The translations under genes were made by a program, and so were the position numbers. From assembly GCA_964551445.1 (NCBI GenBank), contig CAZKCG010000006.1, positions 62,001 to 126,000 of the forward strand: a DNA stretch of 64,000 nt. Direction: 5' to 3'. Each line of letters opens with the position of its first letter. Position 1 is the stretch's first letter. This DNA comes from DAOPXV01 sp964551445 (GTDB lineage: Bacteria > Muiribacteriota > UBA9980). Positions 17,146-25,042 of the stretch are shown here, one piece after another. The notes beneath the pieces are model-generated. The model made no database searches. It was not told the DNA's origin and worked only from the letters and a program-made list of their open reading frames with translations.

Positions 17146-19461
17146 ATGCTGAAGATAATATCTGAAAAAAAGGGCATGACATCGGCGATAATAATCGTCA
17201 TGATCGCCATAATAAGCATACTTTTTTACAGCCTTTCGAACCTGCTTCGCCAGGAAGCGCATCTCGCCGGGCGTTATTCGCGCATTTCGGTCCTGGCAAA
17301 TATCGCCGACGCCGCATGCGCCATAGGTCTGAACGAACTCGAGGCCCAGCTTAACGACCAGAACTCAAAACTTTTCATGGCGATATACCAGAAAGATCTT
17401 AACGGCCAGATAATTCCGCTGCTCTTCGGCAAGGGAAATGAATTGACCTATACTCCGGATAATTATCCGCTTTTGAAGGAGATCGTCGACCAGTATTTAA
17501 AAATGTATCCGGGGATAAAGGTCACCATAAAGATCGACGTCAAATACCTGCGCGAATTCTCAGATATAGCTCCCATAGCCATCAAAAACTCGGCCGAAAA
17601 ACAGGGCGTGGCCGAAGTTACCGCCAGGGCCTGGAGCGACGCTATGAACGTATCCCAGACCATCCGTGAAAAAAGAGCGATAAAACTCACATGCAGCGCG
17701 CTTCCCGTCGTTTCAAGGTTCAGCTTTTTCTTAAGGGACGCGTTCAGGCCCGAAGCGGTCAATAAAGACATACCCATAGAAATGCCCGACGGCGGCAAGG
17801 AAATGCCGAGCACCGCGTTCAATCTGATACAGGTGAACGAGAACGGAACGGCGGCCCCCGACGGCATGCCGGTAATAGTGCGAAACTCCAACGGCGGCCA
17901 GACCGGGTGGGTCTTTCTCGGCGCCGGCGGAAACGATGCTAATCAGAAAAAACCTATTTTGATAAATCTGGCGGGCGGAGCCAAGGAAACGGGCGAAGAC
18001 CACCATTTATTCCGCGTCAACGCCCCGTCTCCCGCGTCCTGCTACCTCAATAAAAGCGTAGGAAACGCGGGAAAAGGAAAGCACAAACCTGACGATGAAG
18101 CCGCCTTTTATGAGGCCGGTTTTTCGGATGATCTCGTAAGTGCCAGTATAAATGATATCGTGGGATTAAATCCCGTCGTCGAAGTTTACGGCCGCAAGGG
18201 AAGTTCCACCGGTTCTTCCAGTAGCACCGGCGGAGCCGCCGTAAAAGCGCTTTCATCCGTTTTTCATTTCTTTGATTCGCCCGATGCTCCCGGCGGCAAC
18301 AGCAATTTAAATAACGTGATGCTCGGAAACGTTTACCGGGCGTTCGCCATGCTCGGTATCTACAGATGCGATAAGAACGGAAGTAATTTTGATAACGCCA
18401 AGTTTTTAAGATACATGGACCAGAACACCCATAAAGATCTCTGGGAAGGCGACGGCTCTAATTCTCCGGCGAAGAACGGCAATCCGGTCAATAACTGCCG
18501 ATGCGCCACCTGCGACCCTTCCAATCCGAGTTCTACGTCTTCTTGCACTGCTCCGGTCCCTCTCACCGACCTTCAAAGAGCTCTTTATGCCTTCGGCCTC
18601 GACTGGCCGAATTTCGTGAACGCCAGATCCGATATAAGGCACAACACTTACATCCATTCGGCATATCCCGTTTCATCCACCGGCGGCATTCCGGAAGCCA
18701 TTGAAAAGATGTTCGAACCGAAAAGCGCCAATAAATATAACTCCATAATTCCGAAAGACGACGCCACTTTTACTAAAAACATAGTGAAAGGCTACGTCGA
18801 TATAACTGAAGATCTCAATAAGATGAAATTCGTTAAAGCTTACTTTAACGAACGCCAGACGATGCTTGTTTCAAAGGACGAACAGAAGGATTTCTGGGAC
18901 GAGGTCGTAAAGGGCGGAAAGCTCACGCTTAATAAGGTCGTGGTCTTTGACAAGGATGTTGACGTGGAGATCCCCGTTATAACCGACATCGAGCGCGGCG
19001 GAATAATAGTGAGCCAGAAAAGCGTGAAGATAAAGAAGATCGATATAAAAGACAGAAAAAGCATCAGGGACGGCAAGACCCTCAAAGAAAAAAGCGCCCT
19101 CGCGGCAAGCCTTTTAACCATAGTAAGCCTCGGCGATAAGATAATAGTGGACGGAAACCCCGTCTGCGCGCACCTTGTTTCGTTATATGATAAAAGCGGC
19201 ACGGTCAGCGGTTCTTTATCGGTCACCGATCCCCAGAAAACGGTTGATATATTCGGCGGCGTAGCGGTAAATTCGATAAAACTCGATGAATTCACCGGAC
19301 TTAGAAAAAACGCCAACGGCTCGCCCATTATCGAATATAACCCCATCTTATATCCTGACCCGGATCCCGCCACAAAAGCGAGCTATCTGACCAACGAGTT
19401 CGCTTATTCGGTCAATATGATGCCTACCATTCAGGAATGGACGGTGACCTCCGAATGGTAG
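17146..19461 (+). CDS. Large PilX/GspK-like minor prepilin (first gene of trio)
   Basis: A 771-residue protein with a class III-like leader: KKG, then MTSAIIIVMIAIISILFYSL as membrane helix. Cleavage after Gly10 would leave a mature N-terminus lacking the Glu5 that major pilins need; among pseudopilins GspK is the one that normally lacks it. Residues 40-70 form an amphipathic helix. The large extracytoplasmic part has FSFFLRDAF (192-200), GWVFLGAGG (254-262), LGNVYRAF (393-400) and a late beta-rich region with RGGIIVSQ. A paralogue with the same motifs in the same order is at 46995-48815. The following two genes overlap it and each other. It probably sits at the tip of a pilus- or T2SS-like structure. 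Confidence 0.85.
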   Translation: MLKIISEKKGMTSAIIIVMIAIISILFYSLSNLLRQEAHLAGRYSRISVLANIADAACAIGLNELEAQLNDQNSKLFMAIYQKDLNGQIIPLLFGKGNELTYTPDNYPLLKEIVDQYLKMYPGIKVTIKIDVKYLREFSDIAPIAIKNSAEKQGVAEVTARAWSDAMNVSQTIREKRAIKLTCSALPVVSRFSFFLRDAFRPEAVNKDIPIEMPDGGKEMPSTAFNLIQVNENGTAAPDGMPVIVRNSNGGQTGWVFLGAGGNDANQKKPILINLAGGAKETGEDHHLFRVNAPSPASCYLNKSVGNAGKGKHKPDDEAAFYEAGFSDDLVSASINDIVGLNPVVEVYGRKGSSTGSSSSTGGAAVKALSSVFHFFDSPDAPGGNSNLNNVMLGNVYRAFAMLGIYRCDKNGSNFDNAKFLRYMDQNTHKDLWEGDGSNSPAKNGNPVNNCRCATCDPSNPSSTSSCTAPVPLTDLQRALYAFGLDWPNFVNARSDIRHNTYIHSAYPVSSTGGIPEAIEKMFEPKSANKYNSIIPKDDATFTKNIVKGYVDITEDLNKMKFVKAYFNERQTMLVSKDEQKDFWDEVVKGGKLTLNKVVVFDKDVDVEIPVITDIERGGIIVSQKSVKIKKIDIKDRKSIRDGKTLKEKSALAASLLTIVSLGDKIIVDGNPVCAHLVSLYDKSGTVSGSLSVTDPQKTVDIFGGVAVNSIKLDEFTGLRKNANGSPIIEYNPILYPDPDPATKASYLTNEFAYSVNMMPTIQEWTVTSEW

Positions 19462-19943
19462 AACAAAACTTCAAAAATAAAGCTTTCACGATAATCGAGA
19501 TCCTTGTCGCCATAGCGGTGCTTTCATTCGCTTTCGTGCCGATCTTTATGAACATCATGAACGCGCGGCGCGGCGCCGAATCGACGATTGAGGAAATGAA
19601 AGGCATAGCCTACGCAGCCGATATGATAGACCGCATAAAGACGACGCCTTATAAGAAACTGAAAGATCTCAATCAGGCCGATGACGACACCGCTTTTAAA
19701 GCGCTCGAGATAGGCCCGGATGAAATGGCGAGACCGGACACCAGGTCGGCTTTTACGAGAAAAGTGACCATATCGAAGGAAACGGACGAGAAGTTCAACG
19801 CGGGCGCCGTAAAATATAAAATGAGAAAGATCACCGTGGATGTCAGCTGGGTCATAAGCGCGCAAAACGATAAGGGCGTTACCACTAAAAGGCCCGTTTC
19901 CATAAAATTATCCACGCTCGTTCGGAAACTGGTGAATCTATGA
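19455..19943 (+). CDS. Prepilin-like protein (GspI/PilV-like, second of trio)
   Basis: 162 residues with the type IV pilin N-terminus NKAFTIIEILVAIAV: helix from the cleavage point on, with Glu at mature position 5. The residue before the cut is Ala, not the usual Gly. The mature C-terminal domain has strands and no disulfide pair. ATG 19455 overlaps the previous stop by 7 nt; ATG 19437 is in frame. The gene overlaps the next by 4 nt. In a K-I-J reading this would be the I-like subunit. Confidence 0.88.
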   Translation: MVEQNFKNKAFTIIEILVAIAVLSFAFVPIFMNIMNARRGAESTIEEMKGIAYAADMIDRIKTTPYKKLKDLNQADDDTAFKALEIGPDEMARPDTRSAFTRKVTISKETDEKFNAGAVKYKMRKITVDVSWVISAQNDKGVTTKRPVSIKLSTLVRKLVNL

Positions 19944-20548
19944 TGATGCGGCGCACGAACCGTGCTTTTACGATAGTCGAAATACTCGTCGTTCTGGCTT
20001 TAACGCTCGCGATAATGACGGTTGGCTACAATATGTTCGCCAACAGCTATTTTTTCGTCAAAACATCCGGTGAAAAACTTCAGAATATTCACGCGGTCTC
20101 GGTTCTGATGGAAGGTTTAAGATACGAATTGTCTTCTCTTCCAATATTGGACAGCGAGAATACCGACATCATAACTCAGCCTAAAGATACCTGGATAAAA
20201 TCATTTTTTTATAATAAAACGCTGTGGACCGACAGCGGTAAATCCAATAAGCCTTCGGTCATAAAATACGAGTTCGACGATAAAGCCAAAGAAATAATAA
20301 AGAGCATCGACGGGGGCTCTCAGAGGTTCGGCCGCGGCAGGATCAAGGATTTCGGCATAAAACATAATTACGATCCCGCCGTTCAGAATAACCCCGATAA
20401 GTTCAAACCGGTTTATTTTACGGTTAAAATAAGCGCCCTGGCGGATGAAGCCACATCCCGCGCCAACGAGGAAGTCAAGGTTCAATACACCATATATCCA
20501 AGGCTTTTAAATAAAAATTTCCAGCTTAATAACGAGATCAAAGATTAA
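19940..20548 (+). CDS. Prepilin-like protein (GspJ/PilW-like, third of trio)
   Basis: 202 residues starting in the ATGA overlap with the gene before. The leader is short and basic, then RAFTIVEILVVLALTLAIM: Glu at mature position 5 and again Ala before the cut. It is longer than the second trio gene, as GspJ is longer than GspI. No catalytic motif. Its equivalent in the second module is 49209-49817, also 202 residues. An AT-rich hairpin follows. Confidence 0.88.
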   Translation: MMMRRTNRAFTIVEILVVLALTLAIMTVGYNMFANSYFFVKTSGEKLQNIHAVSVLMEGLRYELSSLPILDSENTDIITQPKDTWIKSFFYNKTLWTDSGKSNKPSVIKYEFDDKAKEIIKSIDGGSQRFGRGRIKDFGIKHNYDPAVQNNPDKFKPVYFTVKISALADEATSRANEEVKVQYTIYPRLLNKNFQLNNEIKD

Positions 20549-20566
20549 ATATATAAGTTTTTAAAT

Positions 20567-20592
20567 AAAAAATGAAACATTTTTCATTTTTT
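20567..20592 (+). terminator. AT-rich hairpin after the first prepilin trio
   Basis: AAAAAATGAAA (20567-20577) pairs with TTTCATTTTTT (20582-20592) over 11 bp with a 4-nt loop. The stem is weak in GC, so termination may be partial. Confidence 0.5.
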
Positions 20593-20682
20593 GTAGTAAA
20601 ATAGTAGTAGCTAAATATTTTTGTGAACATTTATTTAATAAATAAATAACTAACTGAAAAAAATTCGAAGGAGTGATATGCT

Positions 20683-21138
20683 ATGAAATCTTTTAAAACC
20701 ATTTTTTCCATTGTATTTATAATTGCTTTATCGCTTGGTTTTTACGGCGTTTCAAACGCCGATGCCGACGTTTTTAAAAATTATATCGTTAAGGCCGAGG
20801 AAACGCTCAAGAATTTCGCCAAACAGAACCTCGATGACGCGACCCTTATCACCGAAGTTTTAAAATTCAACAATATCAACGTTATCGATTTCGACGTTAA
20901 CAAGGCTAAATTCAGCGATATTGGCTTAAAAGACGGCGATGTGATATTACTTCCAAACGCCGACGTTTTAAAAAGCATAAAAAGAGCGAAGACCGAAGTT
21001 GAAAAATCCGAAGCTATAAAAAACTTTAAAAAATTCAAATACAGCGATTTTTATGTGAAGATAGGCGATCTAAAGAACAAACTCAAAGACGGCGGAAAAA
21101 TAACTGAAAGAGTAGATAAACAGGCTGAAAAGAAATAA
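20683..21138 (+). CDS. Small exported protein of unknown function
   Basis: 151 residues with a signal peptide (helix about 6-24, cleavage near SNADA) and a mature part of about 125 residues that is Lys/Asp-rich and predicted mostly helical. There is no Cys, no membrane segment and no recognised motif. AAGGAG precedes ATG 20683. It stands alone between two hairpins, 135 bp after the prepilin trio, so it could be a secreted substrate or accessory of that system; this is inference from position. Confidence 0.75.
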   Translation: MKSFKTIFSIVFIIALSLGFYGVSNADADVFKNYIVKAEETLKNFAKQNLDDATLITEVLKFNNINVIDFDVNKAKFSDIGLKDGDVILLPNADVLKSIKRAKTEVEKSEAIKNFKKFKYSDFYVKIGDLKNKLKDGGKITERVDKQAEKK

Positions 21139-21160
21139 TCAAGTTTAAAAATATCTAAAC

Positions 21161-21197
21161 AATAAAAAAGGGCCGTATTTACGGCCCTTTTTTATTG
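21161..21197 (+). terminator. Strong symmetrical terminator
   Basis: AATAAAAAAGGGCCGTA and its exact complement form a 17-bp stem around a 2-nt centre, with an A-run before and a T-run after, so it could end transcription from both sides. Confidence 0.9.
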
Positions 21198-21200
21198 TTA

Positions 21201-21408
21201 GTGAATAGATAAAAGTGAAGAGTTCAGGTCGCGGCCTTTGGTCGGCTCCCGCAAGCCGCTCATTGCCCGTCGCTTCAGGCGCGTCGGTCGCCTTCTTGCC
21301 ATCCGTGGCACCGGCGACACTGCGGCCTCCGTGCCGGGCGGCCTATTGTTTTAAATGTATCGTCAATCCACAACTGTTCTCTATTATCTCATCTCTATTC
21401 TCTGTTTT
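21201..21408. repeat. Intergenic heptad-arm element, copy A
   Basis: Left arm GTGAATAGATAAAAGTGAAG (from 21201) and right arm at about 21361-21408 (rich in CTATTCTCT/TCTATT) are roughly inverted, with a 7-nt rhythm of GTGAA(T/A)A/GTTGAGA type. The left arm runs into GTCGCGGCC. The core is GC-rich and can form small hairpins. Further GC-rich sequence with GCCTGC/GCAGGC (21411-21446) continues to the right. Three more copies lie at 30468, 37296 and 39026. Confidence 0.6.
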
Positions 21409-21508
21409 GCGCCTGCGTGCCATTGGCGCATCCGTGCGCGGCAGGCAAGGAATGTTGAAAGCGACCTTTCCCACTCACGGTTTAGCGGTCTGAATCATTA
21501 AAAATATA

Positions 21509-21537
21509 TTGAATAAAATTTTATAAAATGATATAAT
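21509..21537 (+). promoter_or_regulatory. Promoter of the GAF/HD-GYP gene
   Basis: TTGAAT (21509-21514), 17 nt, TATAAT (21532-21537), then a leader of about 50 nt to ATG 21594. Confidence 0.65.
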
Positions 21538-21593
21538 GTGGTTGAAAAATTCGACTGATTTGGCTTTGCTGAAAAGTAACGGAGTATTACAGA

Positions 21594-23150
21594 ATGGATA
21601 ATTTAAAGATAGCTTCCCAGATACCTTGTTCGAATAAAGAAATAATTCTTACCGGCCCTGGCAGTGAAAAATTGCTGCATGACGACATGTCCATGCGCTT
21701 TATCAGGATCGCTATAAATCTTTCTCAGGAAAAAGACCTGAAAAAATTGATGAATCTTATAACGAACGAAGTTGCGCAGCTCACCAGCGCTACCCGTGTC
21801 TCGCTTTATCTGGTCGATCATGAACGCCAGAAACTGATATTTTACGTTACCGATCAGAAAAGTTTCAGCGAAGTATTGCTTCCGCTTACGCCCGAATCCA
21901 TAGCCGGATACGTCGGCGTTACCGGGAAAATGCTCTTAATTGACGATGTTTACGAGCTTTCGCCGGACCGGCCCTATAAATTCAATAAATCTTTCGATCA
22001 GAAGACCGGTTTCAGGACTAAATCGATGGTCGTGGTCCCGCTTTTCTCGCATAAGAACGAAGTGCTCGGAATATTACAACTTATAAATAAACAGAGCGAC
22101 GGGACGGTAGTCAAATTCACCGAATCCGACCTCGAGGTCATAAACGCCGTCGGTTCGCTCGCTGCCGTATCGATCGAGAACACTCTTCTTTATAAAGAAA
22201 TTGAAAATCTATTCGATTCCTTCGTCAAATATTCCGCGACCGCTATCGACGAACGAGATCCCTGCACGGGCGGCCATTCGCGCCGCGTGGCGATGTACGC
22301 CGTCGGTCTTGCCGCGGCGATGGGAAGTTTCAGCCAGCCTCAGATAAAAGAGATAAAATACGCCGCGTGGCTTCACGACATCGGAAAGATCGGCGTCAAG
22401 GAAGCGGTGCTGAATAAAGCGAATAAACTGACGGACCAGCAGTTCAATGTTCTGCGCTACCGCCTTGGCATGATATGTGAAAAAATGGAAAAAGACGCTT
22501 ATGAAGACACGCTTAAAATGGTCTCGTCAAAAACGGGAGCCATAGACGACTCGATGGCGCTTTCAGATCTTCAGACCGCTATAGCCGGATACCGCCGCGA
22601 GATCAAAGACGACATTGATTTTATCGCCGGTGTCAATATCCCGGGTTTTCTGGTCGAAGAAAAGGCCAAAAGGATCGAGCAGCTCAGAAACAAAAAATAT
22701 ATCGACAGATCCGGTCAGATGTGGGAATATATCACGCAGGAAGAGTTTGAAAATCTTATGGTCATTCGTGGAAACCTGACGGAAGGTGAGAGAACGGCCA
22801 TGGAATCGCACGTGTCTAAAACTTACGAGATCTTGAAACAGATACCTTTTACGCGTGAATTGAAAAACGTGGCTGAGTTCGCCGGAAAACACCATGAAAA
22901 ACTTAACGGCAGCGGGTATCCTACGAAAATAATAGCGCCCAACATCCCGCCTCAGGTTCGAATAATAACTATTTCCGACATATACGACGCGCTGGTTTCG
23001 CAGGACCGTCCCTATAAAAAAGCTATGACGCCAGAGGTCGCGCTTAAAATATTGAACGAGGACGCAACCGCGGGTAAACTCGACAAGGATATTCTCGGGG
23101 CTTTCATAGAAAAGGGCGTTTACAGGATGTCCGACGATCTCATTCAATAA
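21594..23150 (+). CDS. GAF-HD-GYP phosphodiesterase with insertion in the catalytic domain
   Basis: Residues about 30-195 form a GAF domain (start LHDDMSMRFIRIA, with the SLYLVD strand and the LGILQLINK end). Residues about 210-510 are an HD-GYP domain, which usually hydrolyses cyclic di-GMP. The first metal ligands are H228, and HD at 261-262; the signature HHEKLNGSGYP is at 433-443. About 110 residues (roughly 283-394, helical and charged) are inserted where normal HD-GYP proteins go straight from LTDEE to the next helix; the LTDQQF/LTEGER sequence is seen on both sides of the insert. No membrane segment, so it is cytosolic. A response regulator gene follows 42 bp downstream. Confidence 0.9.
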   Translation: MDNLKIASQIPCSNKEIILTGPGSEKLLHDDMSMRFIRIAINLSQEKDLKKLMNLITNEVAQLTSATRVSLYLVDHERQKLIFYVTDQKSFSEVLLPLTPESIAGYVGVTGKMLLIDDVYELSPDRPYKFNKSFDQKTGFRTKSMVVVPLFSHKNEVLGILQLINKQSDGTVVKFTESDLEVINAVGSLAAVSIENTLLYKEIENLFDSFVKYSATAIDERDPCTGGHSRRVAMYAVGLAAAMGSFSQPQIKEIKYAAWLHDIGKIGVKEAVLNKANKLTDQQFNVLRYRLGMICEKMEKDAYEDTLKMVSSKTGAIDDSMALSDLQTAIAGYRREIKDDIDFIAGVNIPGFLVEEKAKRIEQLRNKKYIDRSGQMWEYITQEEFENLMVIRGNLTEGERTAMESHVSKTYEILKQIPFTRELKNVAEFAGKHHEKLNGSGYPTKIIAPNIPPQVRIITISDIYDALVSQDRPYKKAMTPEVALKILNEDATAGKLDKDILGAFIEKGVYRMSDDLIQ

Positions 23151-23192
23151 TTTTGGATCTTAGAAAAATAAGGTTATTCGGAGAAATAAAAA

Positions 23193-23918
23193 ATGGGTTC
23201 AATAGGCAAAAAGTTGCTTGTGATCGAAGACGATAAAATACTCGTTAAATTGCTCGTGCGTTCATTTCAACCCGAGGGCGTTGAAGTGGACGCTATAAAC
23301 AGTTTCGCGGCCGCGTCTGAAAAGTTAGACAGCGCTGATGTTTCTGAATGGCTTAAAAATTATTATATGCTGGTGCTCGACGTTAATCTCGGCGACGGCA
23401 GCGGATTTGATATCCTTTCAAAAATGAGGAAGGCCGGTCTCGATATTCCGGTGATAATATTATCGGGCAACGCTTCCGAAACCGACAGGATCGCCGGTCT
23501 CGAAACGGGCGCAGATGATTATCTATGCAAGCCTTTTTCCCTCAAGGAGCTTAAATCAAGAATAAAAGCCATATCCAGAAGGATCTTAACGCCGCGTGCG
23601 GACGGTGAACCAGTTCGGGCCGCTGATGAAGAAGGTTTTTCATATAAAGGACTGACCGTTAATTTCGCGAAGGGAGAGATCGCCGTCGATAAAGTGACGA
23701 TAAGCTTAAGTTATACGGAACTTCTCATACTTAAGACGCTGAAATCTAACACAGGCAAGCTCATAACGCGCGAAGAACTAATAAAAAGCGTCTGGGGCGA
23801 TAACTACATCGAATCAAGCAGCCTCGATCCTCACATATCCAGGCTTCGAAAAAAGCTTTCACCTTACGGCGATATCCTAAGCGTAGTGCCGAGACTCGGA
23901 TACAAACTTAAAATATAA
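23193..23918 (+). CDS. OmpR/PhoB-type response regulator
   Basis: 241 residues. The receiver domain (about 5-130) shows the acidic pair ED near residue 13, the phosphoacceptor Asp in LVLDVNLGDGSG, the Ser/Thr in ILSGNAS and the Lys in CKPFSLKEL. The C-terminal winged helix (about 145-240) has LSYTELLILKTL, REELIKSVWG and DPHISRLRKKL. No histidine kinase gene is near, so it is an orphan or works with a distant kinase. It follows the HD-GYP gene closely and may share its transcript. Confidence 0.92.
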   Translation: MGSIGKKLLVIEDDKILVKLLVRSFQPEGVEVDAINSFAAASEKLDSADVSEWLKNYYMLVLDVNLGDGSGFDILSKMRKAGLDIPVIILSGNASETDRIAGLETGADDYLCKPFSLKELKSRIKAISRRILTPRADGEPVRAADEEGFSYKGLTVNFAKGEIAVDKVTISLSYTELLILKTLKSNTGKLITREELIKSVWGDNYIESSSLDPHISRLRKKLSPYGDILSVVPRLGYKLKI

Positions 23919-23924
23919 AAAAAG

Positions 23925-23946
23925 CAGGCCCCGGTTAAGGGGCCTG
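23925..23946 (-). terminator. Terminator of the envelope operon
   Basis: CAGGCCCC / GGGGCCTG, 8-bp stem with 6-nt loop. The T-run (seven T) follows the stem on the minus strand, so it ends transcription of the operon whose last stop is at 23999; on the plus strand no T-run follows. Confidence 0.8.
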
Positions 23947-23998
23947 AATCACAATTTCCGTGTATAATTCTCTTCCTTGAATTTATTGGGGAGAATAA

Positions 23999-25033
23999 TC
24001 AGAATCGAATGTTTCCAGAGACGAAGTGCTGCTGGATATTGGTGTCGTAATCGGCCATGAACGCGTAGTCAAAGTGGAATTCCGGGGTGAACTGCATTCC
24101 GAAGCCGAGGTTCAAATTACCGTTCTTGGTTCCGAGTCTTATCGTGAAAGCATTGTCCATGAAGGCCTTTTCAACGCCGGCGCGGAATTCGGTTTTTCCA
24201 AGTATGTTTTTCTGGTCTATCAGATTGTAGCCGTCCATGGCTATGACCGTTCCTTCGGCGATATTAACCGCCAGGCCCATGGTGAGGCACGTTGGTAACT
24301 CATATCTGCTGGATTTTATAAGATTGTCAAGCGCGAGCCCTACTTTCACGAATTTATTGAGGTCATATATCGCTCCGGCGCCCGCCGCGACTTCGGTGAA
24401 GCCTTCGAGCATGTTCTGCGCGTTCATATAATCGGTGTAACTTGCCACTCTGACCTTTGTTCCGACCGCGAGCCCCTTTATCTTGTCAACCTTTTTGCCG
24501 ACGCCGAAAACCAGGTTGTTGACGCGGACGCCGCCGTACTGATTGGTGAAGATGCCGCCGATGCCGTAGTTATAGTTGAGTTTTTTATCGTAAACGGGGG
24601 CTTTCATATTGCTTTCAAGATATTGCTGTATTGAAAATTCGGCTTTTTTCTCTTCTGAATAAACGGATCCGGTAAGCGCGACCGAGTCGTAAGTTGCCAT
24701 ATTTCTATCGTTGGCCTTAACCATTACCTCGGCTTCCCTTTTTCCGAGCTTTAAGTCCGCGAGTCCCGCCGGGTTCCAGAACGCGCCTGAAGCGTCATTC
24801 GACAGGGCCACCGCCGCTTCGCCCATTCCGAGCTCGCGGCATCCCGCTTCGCCGAAACCTGAAGGCCTAAGGCCGCGCTGTTCGGGAATAGTTGGGATGA
24901 CCGTTAACGCCGCCGCCGCGGTTCCTATGGTTACTATGAGTATAAGTATGGATAAGATCGTCGTTCTCATTAAGATCGTGCTTCGTGTAAATGCTTTGAC
25001 TCTCATGTGCGCCTCCCGCTTTAGGATCTTCAA
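23999..25033 (-). CDS. PorV/UPF0164-like outer-membrane beta-barrel protein
   Basis: 344 residues with signal peptide (helix about 20-42) and the typical start of this family: GAGCRELGMGEA-like sequence (here AGCRELGMGEAAVALSNDA), then ASGAFWNPAGLA. The rest is alternating strands ending in an aromatic residue (GNIRF), as in outer-membrane barrels. In Bacteroidetes, PorV works with the type IX secretion system; relatives in other phyla have no proven role. It is the last gene of a four-gene operon and starts 9 bp after the gene before it. A second, diverged PorV-like protein is at 33240-34217. Confidence 0.82.
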   Translation of the reverse strand: MKILKREAHMRVKAFTRSTILMRTTILSILILIVTIGTAAAALTVIPTIPEQRGLRPSGFGEAGCRELGMGEAAVALSNDASGAFWNPAGLADLKLGKREAEVMVKANDRNMATYDSVALTGSVYSEEKKAEFSIQQYLESNMKAPVYDKKLNYNYGIGGIFTNQYGGVRVNNLVFGVGKKVDKIKGLAVGTKVRVASYTDYMNAQNMLEGFTEVAAGAGAIYDLNKFVKVGLALDNLIKSSRYELPTCLTMGLAVNIAEGTVIAMDGYNLIDQKNILGKTEFRAGVEKAFMDNAFTIRLGTKNGNLNLGFGMQFTPEFHFDYAFMADYDTNIQQHFVSGNIRF

Positions 25034-25042
25034 TTTATTTAT

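Noticed and set aside
23173..23918. Complete two-component system
   Set aside because: Only the response regulator is present; the neighbouring gene is a phosphodiesterase and no histidine kinase is in the window.
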